DNA of 11,608 nt. Source: Methylotenera_A sp031381645 (lineage in GTDB: Bacteria > Pseudomonadota > Gammaproteobacteria > Burkholderiales > Methylophilaceae). Each line of letters opens with the position of its first letter. Positions within the stretch are counted from its first letter, which is position 1. The notes under the pieces were generated by a model, which worked only from the letters and a program-made list of their open reading frames with translations, had not been told where the DNA came from and searched no databases. Both the position numbers and the translations under genes were made by a program. Where the stretch lies: NCBI GenBank assembly GCA_031381645.1, contig JANMYB010000058.1, forward strand, positions 1 through 11,608, read 5' to 3'. Of this stretch, positions 1 through 7,725 are shown piece by piece.

Positions 1-807
1 TAAAAGGCTATCCCAATTTACACCTACTGGCGGCCAACCTCTAGCCTCAATAAATTCAGTCAGCCAAATGTCAAAAACTTCTTGAGGTACATTATTAAAA
101 AATCTTTTTGCGTCAATTATATTGTTTATCAATGCCAAACGTTCTGGCGTGCCAATATCGCGCCAAACACCTTGGTAATACTGGGCTGTGGCGACATTAT
201 TGTCAATTGCTCTACGCAACAAAGGGGCGAGTTTTGCTGGTTGGCCAATGACGACATCGGCAAATAAGTCGGGGTGGTACACGCCTACACCAGAAAAAGT
301 GAGCATACCACTATTATTTTTGCCGCCTTCGTTTTTTAACATTCCCTCTTCAATCGCAAAATCACCATTGGGATGTTGCGGTGGATTATCGACTAACACC
401 AAATGTGCAAGTTTTAAGGCATGCCCAGCACCCGCATGGGTATTGGCTTGCAGAGCAGTATTTTTAAGATCTATTTCTGTATAGATATCGCCATTAATGA
501 CTAAAAATGGCTCACTCCCAAGCAAATGCAGTGCATTGGCGATGCCACCCGCGGTTTCTAAGGCAACTTTTTCAGGCGAATATGCAATAGACAAACCCCA
601 AGCCGCACCGTTTCCCAGCGCCTCTTCAATCTGCGCGCCTAAATGCGCATGATTAATCACAATTTCTTTAAACCCAGCTCTAGCTAGGCGCTCTAAATGC
701 CAAACAATGAGCGGTTTGCCGCCAACTTTGAGCAGCGGTTTTGGCGTGTGGTCGGTTAAAGGACGCATTCTCTCTCCGCGCCCCGCCGCTAATATCATGG
801 CTTTCAT
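1..807 (-). CDS. murU: MurU-type N-acetylmuramate-1-phosphate uridylyltransferase, 3' end outside the window
   Basis: This is a nucleotidyltransferase of the sugar-phosphate pyrophosphorylase family. It probably converts MurNAc-alpha-1-phosphate plus UTP to UDP-MurNAc in cytosolic cell-wall recycling. Translating the minus strand from ATG 807-805 gives MKAMILAAG followed by RGERMRPLT (residues 10-18), the nucleotide-binding signature. Next come TPKPLL, the metal-site motif VINGDIY near residue 105, LAHLVLVDNP, and WRDIGTPERL, whose Asp is the usual second metal ligand. The best-known MurU proteins are about 220-235 residues, but this frame stays open for 269 codons to the left edge. The last 45 or so residues, after the GTPERLALINN region, are therefore an extension I do not recognise. 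The kinase that would supply its substrate lies just upstream. A repeat ends three bases before the start codon, so there is no normal ribosome-binding site beyond a weak GACGG inside the repeat. Other NDP-sugar specificity is possible, but the neighbour favours MurU. Confidence 0.85.
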   Translation of the reverse strand, partial: MKAMILAAGRGERMRPLTDHTPKPLLKVGGKPLIVWHLERLARAGFKEIVINHAHLGAQIEEALGNGAAWGLSIAYSPEKVALETAGGIANALHLLGSEPFLVINGDIYTEIDLKNTALQANTHAGAGHALKLAHLVLVDNPPQHPNGDFAIEEGMLKNEGGKNNSGMLTFSGVGVYHPDLFADVVIGQPAKLAPLLRRAIDNNVATAQYYQGVWRDIGTPERLALINNIIDAKRFFNNVPQEVFDIWLTEFIEARGWPPVGVNWDSLL

Positions 808-812
808 ATGCC

Positions 813-929
813 GTCATTCCCGCGAAGGCGGGAATCCATTTTGATTTTAAATTGACACTTTTTCAAATTTTCACCATTCTATGGATTCCGTGGTTCGCCA
901 TATAAACCAATGGCTCCCGTCGGAATGAC
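813..929. repeat. Composite inverted-repeat element (dRS3-like hairpin plus a longer partner arm)
   Basis: The outer ends GTCATTCC (813-820) and GGAATGAC (922-929) are exact inverted copies. The inner ends GGAATCCAT (831-839) and ATGGATTCC (881-889) are also exact inverted copies. The left arm contains a perfect 8-base-pair hairpin, ATTCCCGC (816-823) with GCGGGAAT (828-835) around a GAAG loop. This fits the ATTCCC-N8-GGGAAT form of the dRS3 repeat described in Neisseria. The right arm pairs ATTCCG (885-890) with CGGAAT (921-926) and holds an inner hairpin GCCAT/ATGGC (897-901, 910-914). An AT-rich spacer of 41 bases (840-880) lies between the arms. There is no room for a transposase, so it would be a non-autonomous, MITE- or REP-like element. 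It sits between two genes of the same strand and could form RNA structure in a joint transcript. Confidence 0.8.
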
Positions 930-964
930 AGAGGAGGAAGTTTTTACTTTTAGATAAAAATTGT

Positions 965-1975
965 TCAAACCACATATTTCGGACGCGGCACACGTCCTTC
1001 AAGTGCATCCAGCAGGCGCAACATCGGACGCAATTCTACATAGCGCTCGCACACTTTGCGTAAATAATGCATCACCAGCGGCATATCTTTTAGGTAACCC
1101 TCTTTGCCGTCTCGATGATAAAGCCGTGCAAAAATTCCTAAAATTTTAATATGTCGCTGCGCGCCCATCCATTCAAAATCGCGATAGAACTCGCTAAAGT
1201 CATTAGGTACGGGCAAGCCTGCTTTTTTAGCAGGCTCCCAATAACGTACGGCCAAATCAATCACTTGCTCTTCATCCCACTGAATGTAGGCATCTTTAAG
1301 CAGTGACACCAAATCGTAGGTAATTGCACCGTGCACGGCATCTTGAAAATCTAAAATGCCAGGGCTGTTTTCATGTGTGACCATTAAATTACGCGAGTGA
1401 TAATCGCGATGCACGGTGACTTGCCCTTGCGAGAGGATATTTTTATTAAGCGCATCAAATGTTTGTTGCACCCAGCCTTGTTGCTCGCTATTCATGGTAA
1501 AACCTAAGTGTTTAGCCACATACCAATCGGGGAAGAGTTGCATTTCACGCGTGAGCAAAACTTCATCGTACGGCGGCAAATCGTGCGCTTTGCTAGCCAG
1601 CTGCATTTTAATGAGCGCATTGGTGGCATCCAAATACAGCATTTTCGCTGTTTCATTATTAAGGTATTGCAAGTAAGTATCGTCGCCCAAATCGCTCAGT
1701 AACAAAAATCCTCTTTCCAAATCTTGCGCCAGCACTTCCGGCACGTTCAAACCCGCATCTAGCATTAGTTTGGCGACTTTTACAAACGGCGCACAGTCTT
1801 CTTGTGGCGGCGGTGCATCCATCGCAATCAACGTTTGGCTATCTAAATATTTTTGGCTTAAATGCACCCGAAAATAGCGCCTAAAACTGGCATCGGCCGA
1901 GGCGGTTGTGAGCGTAAATTCTTGTCCGCTTAAAGTTTCTTGTAGCCAAGTTTGTAGTTGTATTTTTCTATCCAC
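965..1975 (-). CDS. amgK: AmgK-type N-acetylmuramate/N-acetylglucosamine anomeric kinase
   Basis: This 336-residue protein belongs to the aminoglycoside phosphotransferase/choline kinase fold. AmgK phosphorylates MurNAc (and GlcNAc) at the anomeric carbon in the cytosol and feeds MurU, bypassing de novo UDP-MurNAc synthesis. The catalytic loop is VHRDYHSRNLMV, with H189, D191 and N196, followed by the metal-binding ILDFQDA with D209. SDLGDDTYLQYL (residues 94-105) resembles the hinge segment of the family. It starts at GTG (1975-1973), with AAGG six bases upstream as a plausible ribosome-binding site. The stop is TGA at 967-965. It is divergent from lptD with 129 bases between the starts, and murU lies 157 bases downstream beyond the repeat element. 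The family is certain. The substrate is inferred from the murU and lptD context, and a different small-molecule kinase role is the main alternative. Confidence 0.85.
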   Translation of the reverse strand: MDRKIQLQTWLQETLSGQEFTLTTASADASFRRYFRVHLSQKYLDSQTLIAMDAPPPQEDCAPFVKVAKLMLDAGLNVPEVLAQDLERGFLLLSDLGDDTYLQYLNNETAKMLYLDATNALIKMQLASKAHDLPPYDEVLLTREMQLFPDWYVAKHLGFTMNSEQQGWVQQTFDALNKNILSQGQVTVHRDYHSRNLMVTHENSPGILDFQDAVHGAITYDLVSLLKDAYIQWDEEQVIDLAVRYWEPAKKAGLPVPNDFSEFYRDFEWMGAQRHIKILGIFARLYHRDGKEGYLKDMPLVMHYLRKVCERYVELRPMLRLLDALEGRVPRPKYVV

Positions 1976-2104
1976 TGCAAGCCTTTATAATATTGGTTTC
2001 AAACACTGTTTTTTCATTGATTAAAACAAGCATATATGCGATTTTATCATTCATGCGTAAAATAGATAACTTAAACCATTTTTTTGCTAAATTAAAAATT
2101 TCTA
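1976..2104. promoter_or_regulatory. Divergent amgK/lptD intergenic region
   Basis: This AT-rich spacer between divergent genes must hold the promoters for both directions, unless lptD is read from farther away. Candidate elements are weak. TTGATT (2017-2022) resembles a -35 box on the plus strand, and TAAAAT (2058-2063) resembles a -10 box, but the two are not correctly spaced relative to each other. On the minus strand, a TATTAT/TATAAA stretch lies just before the amgK ribosome-binding site. A perfect 10-base palindrome GCATATATGC occupies 2030-2039 and could be an operator or chance. No single promoter can be assigned with confidence. Confidence 0.35.
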
Positions 2105-4540
2105 TTGCACTGCGACCGCTCAAATATTAATCATGCAAAGTGTTTCTTTGCCAGCCTTGCTACACTCTTGTTGCTTAGCTTTGGCGCAATCGCGTCTGCA
2201 GAAACGCTTACGACTGAACTATCGCAAGTTCCAGAAACCATTCAACCCGAGGCGCTACCTGGGGCCATTGAAATTGAAGGCGATAAACTGGATTTATACC
2301 TTGATCGCAAAATGCGCGCCACGGGCAATGCAGTGATTAGCAAGGGCGACCAAAAAATTTATGGCGACAATATTGAGTATGACGTACAAAATGATGAGCT
2401 AAAGGTAAATGGTAATGCACGCATTAATTTAGGCGATAGCGAAATTCGCGGCCCAGCGCTGAATATGCGCTTGAGTGACAGCATAGGCGAAATGCGTGAT
2501 GCATCGATTACGCTAAACAAGCAAGTGAATAACACAACTCAAAGAGAACCTACGCCGCGCAACGACCCTAGCGTATATACGCAATCTAAATTACTCAACA
2601 CGCAAACCAGCCTAACTGATAACCCTAGAATTTATCAGGACAATTACCGCGAGCCGGCAACGCCGATTGGGCAGACTTCGATAGACCCTAAATTTGATTC
2701 TTCACGCGGCGATGCCAAAGCAGTTTTTTTTGAAGGCCAAGATAAAAAACGTTTAAAAGATGCGCGCTACACCACTTGCGAACCAGGTGTGGACGATTGG
2801 TACATCAAAGCCAAAGAAATTGATCTGGACGATTACACACAATCGGGCACCGCCAAAAATGCTTATGTGGAATTTAAAGGCGTGCCACTTTTATATACCC
2901 CGTGGATGAGCTTTTCGTTTAATAACGAACGTAAATCTGGCTTGCTAGCGCCCACTGTTGGCACCACCAGCCGCAGCGGCTTTGAAACTTTAATTCCTTA
3001 TTACATCAACATTGCGCCTGATAAAGATGCCACAGTGGGTGTACGCTACCTAAGCAAGCGCGGGGCGCAATTGCAAGGCGAATTTAGATATTTAGGCGAA
3101 AACTATTCTGGTATTGATAGCCTAGAGTATTTAAACGATGATGCGCTCAACGGCGGTCAACGTTACTACGCCAACATCAGCCACAATCATAGCTTTAGCA
3201 ATGGTTGGTCGGCTGGCTATAACATCGAAAAAGTGTCGGATGACCAATATTTTTCTGAGATGTCCACCCGTATTATCAGCACCAGCCGCGTGAATTTGCC
3301 GCAAGAAGGTCGTGTAGATTACTACGGCGATGTGTGGCGCTTTAATGGCTTGGTGCAAAAATATCAAACTTTAGATGACACCAATTTTCCCTATGAACGC
3401 CTGCCGCAACTCACTCTAGTAGCTAATAAAGAGTGGGATTACGCCAATACCGACTTATACAGTCAATGGGCTTATTTTGATCGCAACCAAGATGCTCCCA
3501 TTGCTGCCACAGGTAGCCGCTTAGTGCTCTACCCCAGCATCAGCGTGCCTTTCACACAATCTTATGGATTTATTACGCCAAAAATTGGCGTACATTCCAC
3601 CAATTACCGCGTAAATGACAACAATTTTGTCGTCAATGCCCAAGCTGTTAGCAACAACTCTGATACACGCACTTTACCCATTTTTAGCCTAGATAGCGGT
3701 CTATATTTTGAGCGTGATTTAAATGTAGTTAAAAATAGCTACACACATACCATCGAGCCGCGCATGTTTTATGTGTACATCCCCAATAAAGAGCAAGATT
3801 TACTGCCAGTATTTGATACTGCGCTGGCCGATTTAAACATGACCACCCTATTTACTGAGAATCAATTTACAGGTGACGATAGAGTTAACAATGCCAATCA
3901 GCTAAGCTTGGCTTTAACTAGCCGCATGATCGATAAAGACTCTGGCGTTGAGCGAATTGCTGCCACCATTGGTCAGCGCTATTATTTTACCGATCAAAAA
4001 GTGATTTTGCCAGGCGGAATAGCCTCGGAGGACAACTCCTCTGACATTATTGCAGCCATGACAGCGCGACTTTCGAATAAATGGAATTTAGACGCATTTT
4101 GGCAATACAACACTGACGACAGCGGCATGGTGCGCAGCAACTTACTCGCGCGCTACAACCCAGAACCAGGCAAACTGATGAATGTGGGTTATCGTTACAC
4201 CCAACAATTTTTAGAGCAAATCAACCTTTCTGGCCAATGGCCGTTAAGCCGTGGCTGGTATGGAGTTGGGCGATTTAATTATTCTATTCGTGAGAAAACG
4301 CTCATCGAAAGCTTAGCAGGTTTAGAGTATGATGCGGGCTGCTGGCAAGCGCGTGCAGTTGTTCAACGTGTAGAAACTGCAACTGCTGACGCAAACTATG
4401 GTCTATTCTTTCAGCTCGAGCTTGGTGGCTTAGCTTCGATTGGATCTAATCCGCTTAATTTACTACGCCGCGATATTCCAGGCTATTTAAGCTCTAGTGA
4501 AATTCCTAATATTTATAGGCAACAGAATTACAACCGATGA
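2105..4540 (+). CDS. lptD: LPS-assembly outer-membrane protein LptD
   Basis: LptD is the outer-membrane beta-barrel which, with LptE, inserts lipopolysaccharide into the outer leaflet. The 811-residue product has a signal peptide (hydrophobic run LATLLLLSFGAIASA, predicted cleavage after A32). A periplasmic LptA-like domain (about residues 52-130, GDKLDLYLDRKMRATGNA) follows, and then a strand-rich barrel to the C terminus. RYTTCEPG and DDWYIKAKEIDLD (residues 221-242) are typical family motifs. The mature protein has only two cysteines visible, C225 and C746, against four in E. coli LptD, so one inter-domain disulfide is expected. A polar stretch at about 138-200, rich in N, T, P and Q, interrupts the N-terminal domain. 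The first in-frame start after the upstream stop (2093-2095) is TTG 2105. There is no in-frame ATG before the signal peptide and no Shine-Dalgarno sequence, so the exact start is uncertain. The stop overlaps the surA start (ATGA). Confidence 0.95.
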   Translation: MHCDRSNINHAKCFFASLATLLLLSFGAIASAETLTTELSQVPETIQPEALPGAIEIEGDKLDLYLDRKMRATGNAVISKGDQKIYGDNIEYDVQNDELKVNGNARINLGDSEIRGPALNMRLSDSIGEMRDASITLNKQVNNTTQREPTPRNDPSVYTQSKLLNTQTSLTDNPRIYQDNYREPATPIGQTSIDPKFDSSRGDAKAVFFEGQDKKRLKDARYTTCEPGVDDWYIKAKEIDLDDYTQSGTAKNAYVEFKGVPLLYTPWMSFSFNNERKSGLLAPTVGTTSRSGFETLIPYYINIAPDKDATVGVRYLSKRGAQLQGEFRYLGENYSGIDSLEYLNDDALNGGQRYYANISHNHSFSNGWSAGYNIEKVSDDQYFSEMSTRIISTSRVNLPQEGRVDYYGDVWRFNGLVQKYQTLDDTNFPYERLPQLTLVANKEWDYANTDLYSQWAYFDRNQDAPIAATGSRLVLYPSISVPFTQSYGFITPKIGVHSTNYRVNDNNFVVNAQAVSNNSDTRTLPIFSLDSGLYFERDLNVVKNSYTHTIEPRMFYVYIPNKEQDLLPVFDTALADLNMTTLFTENQFTGDDRVNNANQLSLALTSRMIDKDSGVERIAATIGQRYYFTDQKVILPGGIASEDNSSDIIAAMTARLSNKWNLDAFWQYNTDDSGMVRSNLLARYNPEPGKLMNVGYRYTQQFLEQINLSGQWPLSRGWYGVGRFNYSIREKTLIESLAGLEYDAGCWQARAVVQRVETATADANYGLFFQLELGGLASIGSNPLNLLRRDIPGYLSSSEIPNIYRQQNYNR

Positions 4541-5838
4541 AACTATTAAATTTAATTAAGCTACTGATTTTAAGCACATTTTTCATTCATACATTTGCAT
4601 TCTCGGTCGAAATCGTGAAGATAGATCGTATCATTGCGATTGTTGACCAAGGCGTGATTACTGAGCAAGAACTTGCAGACCGCATGCGCACAGTGAGCGC
4701 GCAATTAGAAAAACAAGGTACCGCATTGCCGCCACAAGAAGTCTTAGCGAAACAAATTCTAGAGCGCTTAATTTCGGATAGTTTGCAACTGCAATTGGCC
4801 GCGCAAACGGGCTTAAAAGTAGATGATACGCAACTTGATAAAACCGTAGAGCGTATCGCTGAACAAAATAAATTAAGTGTCGATGAGTTTAAAGTACTGC
4901 TCGAAAAAGATGGTATTAGTCTACGTAAATTTCGCGAAGATATTCGCAGTGAAATCACCCTTGCCCGCCTGCGCGAGCGCGAAGTGGATAACAAAGTTAA
5001 TATTTCCGAAGGTGAAGTGGATAACTATTTAACCACCCAAGCCAACCGTGGCGAAGAGCAAGATGAGTTTGAAGTTTCGCATATTTTAATTCGAACACCA
5101 GAAGACGCCAGCCCAGAAGACTTAGAAAAAGCCAAAACCAAAACGCAAGAAGCGCTTAAACAATTAGCTGGTGGTGCTGCTTTTACGCAAGTGTCAGCAG
5201 CCTTTTCTGACGCGCCAAATGCGCTGGAAGGAGGCGCTTTGGGTTGGAAAAGTGGTGCGCAAATGCCTGCATTATTTTTAGAAACTTTAAAAAACATGCA
5301 AGTGGGCGAAGTGGCAAAACCTATTCGTAGCCCAAATGGCTTCCACGTCTTAAAGCTCACCAATCGTCGTGGAGGCACGTCTTCATTGGTAGTTGGACAA
5401 ACACACGCACGCCATATTTTGATTAAGCTGACTGAAGTAGTTTCAGAAAAGGATGGTAAACGCAAAATTGATGGCATTAAAGAACGCATTGACAATGGCA
5501 CCAAATTTGAAGAAATGGCGCGCCAATATTCTGAGGACGGCAGCGCCAACAATGGTGGTGATTTAGGCTGGGTAAACCCTGGCGACACCGTACCACCGTT
5601 TGAGAAAGCTATGAATGCACTTGGACTTGGCGAAATCAGCGAACCCGTGCTATCACCTTTTGGCTGGCATATTATTCAAGTGCTAGAGCGCCGCCAGCAA
5701 GACATGACCAAAGAAGCTTCTCGCCTAAAAGCGCGCCAAGAAATTCGCGTGCGTAAAGCTGAAGAGGCTTATCAGGATTGGATACGTGAAATGCGTGACC
5801 GCGCGTTTGTTGAGCTGAGACTTGAAGATAAGTTTTAA
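4537..5838 (+). CDS. surA: Periplasmic chaperone/peptidyl-prolyl isomerase SurA
   Basis: SurA escorts unfolded outer-membrane proteins, LptD among them, across the periplasm. The 433 residues match the usual length (E. coli about 428). The order is a signal peptide (MKLLNLIKLLILSTFFIHTF, likely cut after AFS at 23), then the SurA N-terminal chaperone domain with VDRI-like KIDRIIAIVDQGVIT (29-42). Next comes a first parvulin domain (about 178-277: SHILIRTPED, GGALGWKSG, SPNGFHVLKL). A second parvulin domain follows (about 288-387: ARHILIKLTE, NGGDLGWVNPGD, SPFGWHIIQVLE), and a C-terminal helix completes the chaperone core. Both parvulin domains keep the HIL and LGW motifs, so both look intact. 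The ATG shares four bases with the lptD stop, which implies translational coupling of the chaperone with its client. Confidence 0.96.
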   Translation: MKLLNLIKLLILSTFFIHTFAFSVEIVKIDRIIAIVDQGVITEQELADRMRTVSAQLEKQGTALPPQEVLAKQILERLISDSLQLQLAAQTGLKVDDTQLDKTVERIAEQNKLSVDEFKVLLEKDGISLRKFREDIRSEITLARLREREVDNKVNISEGEVDNYLTTQANRGEEQDEFEVSHILIRTPEDASPEDLEKAKTKTQEALKQLAGGAAFTQVSAAFSDAPNALEGGALGWKSGAQMPALFLETLKNMQVGEVAKPIRSPNGFHVLKLTNRRGGTSSLVVGQTHARHILIKLTEVVSEKDGKRKIDGIKERIDNGTKFEEMARQYSEDGSANNGGDLGWVNPGDTVPPFEKAMNALGLGEISEPVLSPFGWHIIQVLERRQQDMTKEASRLKARQEIRVRKAEEAYQDWIREMRDRAFVELRLEDKF

Positions 5839-5868
5839 TCTCGCTTATTTAATTTTGTCTGCTTTACT

Positions 5869-6861
5869 TTGTCTGCCGTGATTCCACGCATCATCATCAC
5901 TTCTGGAGAGCCTGCCGGTATTGGGCCAGATCTTTGTGTGAAGCTTGCCCAGCATGATGTTAAAGCAGATATTACGATTATTGGTGATAAAGATGCACTA
6001 AAAGCACGCGCCCTGCAAACCAATATTCATGCGACTTTCAGGCCATATTCTAGAGAAAATTTAAGCGATAATAATATTAATTTATTGCATATTGCTGCGC
6101 CTGCGAAAGTACAAGCTGGCAAACTAGATGCGGCCAATAGCGAATATGTGCAACGCATGTTGCAACACGCGGCCAAGGCCTGTATGAGCGGCGAATTTGA
6201 TGCGATGGTAACCGCACCCGTGCACAAAGGCATCATCAACGAGGCTGGCATTCCATTTATCGGTCATACCGAATATTTGGCCGAGCTCACGCATACACCG
6301 CAAGTGGTGATGATGTTGGTCGGCGGCGGTTTAAGGGTTGCGCTGGCCACCACGCACTTAGCGCTTAAAGATGTGCCACCGGCGATTACATGCGAAAATA
6401 TTGAAGCAACCATTCGTATTTTGCACAAAGATTTAATTGAAAAATTCGGCCTAAAAAGCCCGCAGATATTAGTTGCTGGACTTAACCCGCACGCGGGCGA
6501 AGATGGTTATTTAGGGCGTGAAGAAATTGACGTTATCAACCCCGCGCTCAATAAACTGCGCGCCGAAGGCATGCAACTAATAGGTGCATTGCCAGCAGAT
6601 ACGCTATTCACCAAAAAATATCTGGATAACGCCGATTGTGTATTGGCGATGTACCACGACCAAGGCTTGCCCGTACTCAAGCACGCTAGTTTTGGGCAAG
6701 GCGTGAATGTAACTTTAGGATTGCCGATTATTCGAACCTCGGTCGACCACGGTACTGCTTTGGATTTAGCTGGCACAAGCAATATAGAGATTGGCAGTAT
6801 GTTAGCAGCGATTGAATTAGCGATTGAATTAGTCCATAAATCTCAAACTAAAAAAACTTAA
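5869..6861 (+). CDS. pdxA: 4-hydroxythreonine-4-phosphate dehydrogenase PdxA
   Basis: PdxA oxidises 4-phosphohydroxy-L-threonine with NAD; the product condenses with deoxyxylulose phosphate (PdxJ) to make pyridoxine 5'-phosphate. The 330 residues match E. coli (329). The N-terminal motif is TSGEPAGIG (11-19). VTAPVHKGIINEAG (114-127) and GHTEYLAE are followed by the three metal-ligand histidines H163 (TTHLALKDV), H208 (LNPHAGEDG) and H263 (MYHDQG). Each is three residues before the corresponding E. coli position. The nucleotide-site region SVDHGTALDLAGT (291-303) is complete. No ATG is available at the start: TTG 5869 and GTG 5878 are the choices, neither with a Shine-Dalgarno sequence. GTG would give MIPRIIITSGEPAG, which is closer to many family members. 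It lies 30 bases after surA and overlaps rsmA by one base, so it is probably in the same operon. Confidence 0.95.
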   Translation: MSAVIPRIIITSGEPAGIGPDLCVKLAQHDVKADITIIGDKDALKARALQTNIHATFRPYSRENLSDNNINLLHIAAPAKVQAGKLDAANSEYVQRMLQHAAKACMSGEFDAMVTAPVHKGIINEAGIPFIGHTEYLAELTHTPQVVMMLVGGGLRVALATTHLALKDVPPAITCENIEATIRILHKDLIEKFGLKSPQILVAGLNPHAGEDGYLGREEIDVINPALNKLRAEGMQLIGALPADTLFTKKYLDNADCVLAMYHDQGLPVLKHASFGQGVNVTLGLPIIRTSVDHGTALDLAGTSNIEIGSMLAAIELAIELVHKSQTKKT

Positions 6862-7628
6862 TGAAACACGTCGCCAAGAAAAGATTTGGGCAGAATTTCT
6901 TAACTGACCAAGGCATTGTCAGCAACTTGGTCGATGCGATTAATCCAAAAGATAAAGAAATTATCGTCGAAATAGGCCCTGGTTTAGGCGCTCTCACCAA
7001 GCCATTGCTAAAAAAAATCAATCACTTACATGTAGTAGAGATTGATCGCGACATTGTGACTTGGATGCAAAACGAGTATGCCAAAAATACCATTACTATT
7101 CACAATGTCGATGCACTGAAGTTTGATTTTACTAGCTTAGGTAAAAAGCTACGCGTGGCCGGTAACTTACCTTACAACATTTCTACGCCGATTTTATTTC
7201 ATCTGCTAGATAATGTTTCGCACATCACCGACATGCATTTTATGCTACAAAAAGAAGTAGTGGAGCGCATGGTAGCACAGCCTTCAACCCCAGCATATGG
7301 GCGACTCTCCGTCATGCTGCAATATCATTTGCTAATGGAATATTTAATCACTGTGCCACCAGAAGCCTTTGAACCCGCACCCAAAGTGGAATCTGCATTT
7401 GTGCGTTGTGTGCCACATGCGACCAAACCCAATATTGCAAAAGATTACAGCTTATTTTACAAAATTGTGCTCGCAGCTTTTGGTCAGCGCCGCAAAACTA
7501 TTCGCAACACCCTAAAAGACTTTTTAATTGATGGTGATTTTTTAAAGCTAAATATAGACTCGCAACTGCGCGCTGAAAACCTCTCTGTAAAAGATTACGT
7601 AATAATCTCCAACTACATCAAGCAGTAG
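6861..7628 (+). CDS. rsmA: 16S rRNA (adenine1518/1519-N6)-dimethyltransferase RsmA (KsgA)
   Basis: RsmA dimethylates the two adjacent adenines in the 3'-terminal hairpin of 16S rRNA during late 30S assembly, using S-adenosylmethionine. The 255-residue product opens with the family signature KKRFGQNFLTD (6-16). It has the SAM-binding motif EIGPGLGALT (37-46), the acidic VVEIDRD motif II (58-64), and the catalytic NLPYNIS motif IV (102-108). FEPAPKVESAF and the C-terminal FGQRRKTIRNTLK are also typical. The ATG shares its A with the pdxA stop codon TAA (6859-6861). There is no strong Shine-Dalgarno sequence, so translation is probably coupled to pdxA. Nothing is missing or unusual. Confidence 0.97.
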   Translation: MKHVAKKRFGQNFLTDQGIVSNLVDAINPKDKEIIVEIGPGLGALTKPLLKKINHLHVVEIDRDIVTWMQNEYAKNTITIHNVDALKFDFTSLGKKLRVAGNLPYNISTPILFHLLDNVSHITDMHFMLQKEVVERMVAQPSTPAYGRLSVMLQYHLLMEYLITVPPEAFEPAPKVESAFVRCVPHATKPNIAKDYSLFYKIVLAAFGQRRKTIRNTLKDFLIDGDFLKLNIDSQLRAENLSVKDYVIISNYIKQ

Positions 7629-7725
7629 ATTGCCGATTTCAGGGCAAATTCCGCCTTTATTCACACAATTGAAATTGTACCTATCAGTTTATATTGGGGT
7701 ATGAACGCATATTGATAGGGTTTAA
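7629..7725 (+). promoter_or_regulatory. Intergenic region before the mshE-like gene: candidate promoter, inverted repeat and ribosome-binding site
   Basis: This gap separates the rsmA operon from the pilus/secretion genes. A small hairpin TTGCC/GGCAA (7630-7634, 7643-7647) has no clean T-run, so it is at best a poor terminator. A perfect inverted repeat, ACAATT-GA-AATTGT, lies at 7665-7678 and could be an operator. TTGAAA (7669-7674) and TATATT (7690-7695) look like -35 and -10 boxes, but the spacing is 15 bases, shorter than the usual 17. AGGG (7717-7720), five bases before ATG 7726, is a plausible ribosome-binding site and is the clearest in the window. Promoter placement is inference. Confidence 0.4.

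Noticed and set aside
188..484. Open frame on the plus strand at the left end
   Set aside because: It is antisense to the murU-like gene, whose minus-strand translation has clear catalytic motifs throughout.
2724..2731. Run of eight T in lptD as a phase-variation switch
   Set aside because: It lies in frame with continuous LptD coding on both sides in an essential gene, and eight bases of T is common at this GC; nothing else supports switching.
4587..4994. Open frame of 135 codons on the minus strand inside surA
   Set aside because: It is serine/arginine-rich, lies entirely antisense to a well-supported gene, and shows no recognisable motif; it is a by-product of surA codon use.
5025..5588. 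Open frame of 187 codons on the minus strand inside surA
   Set aside because: It lies antisense across both parvulin domains of surA, has an atypical composition and no domain; it is a shadow frame.
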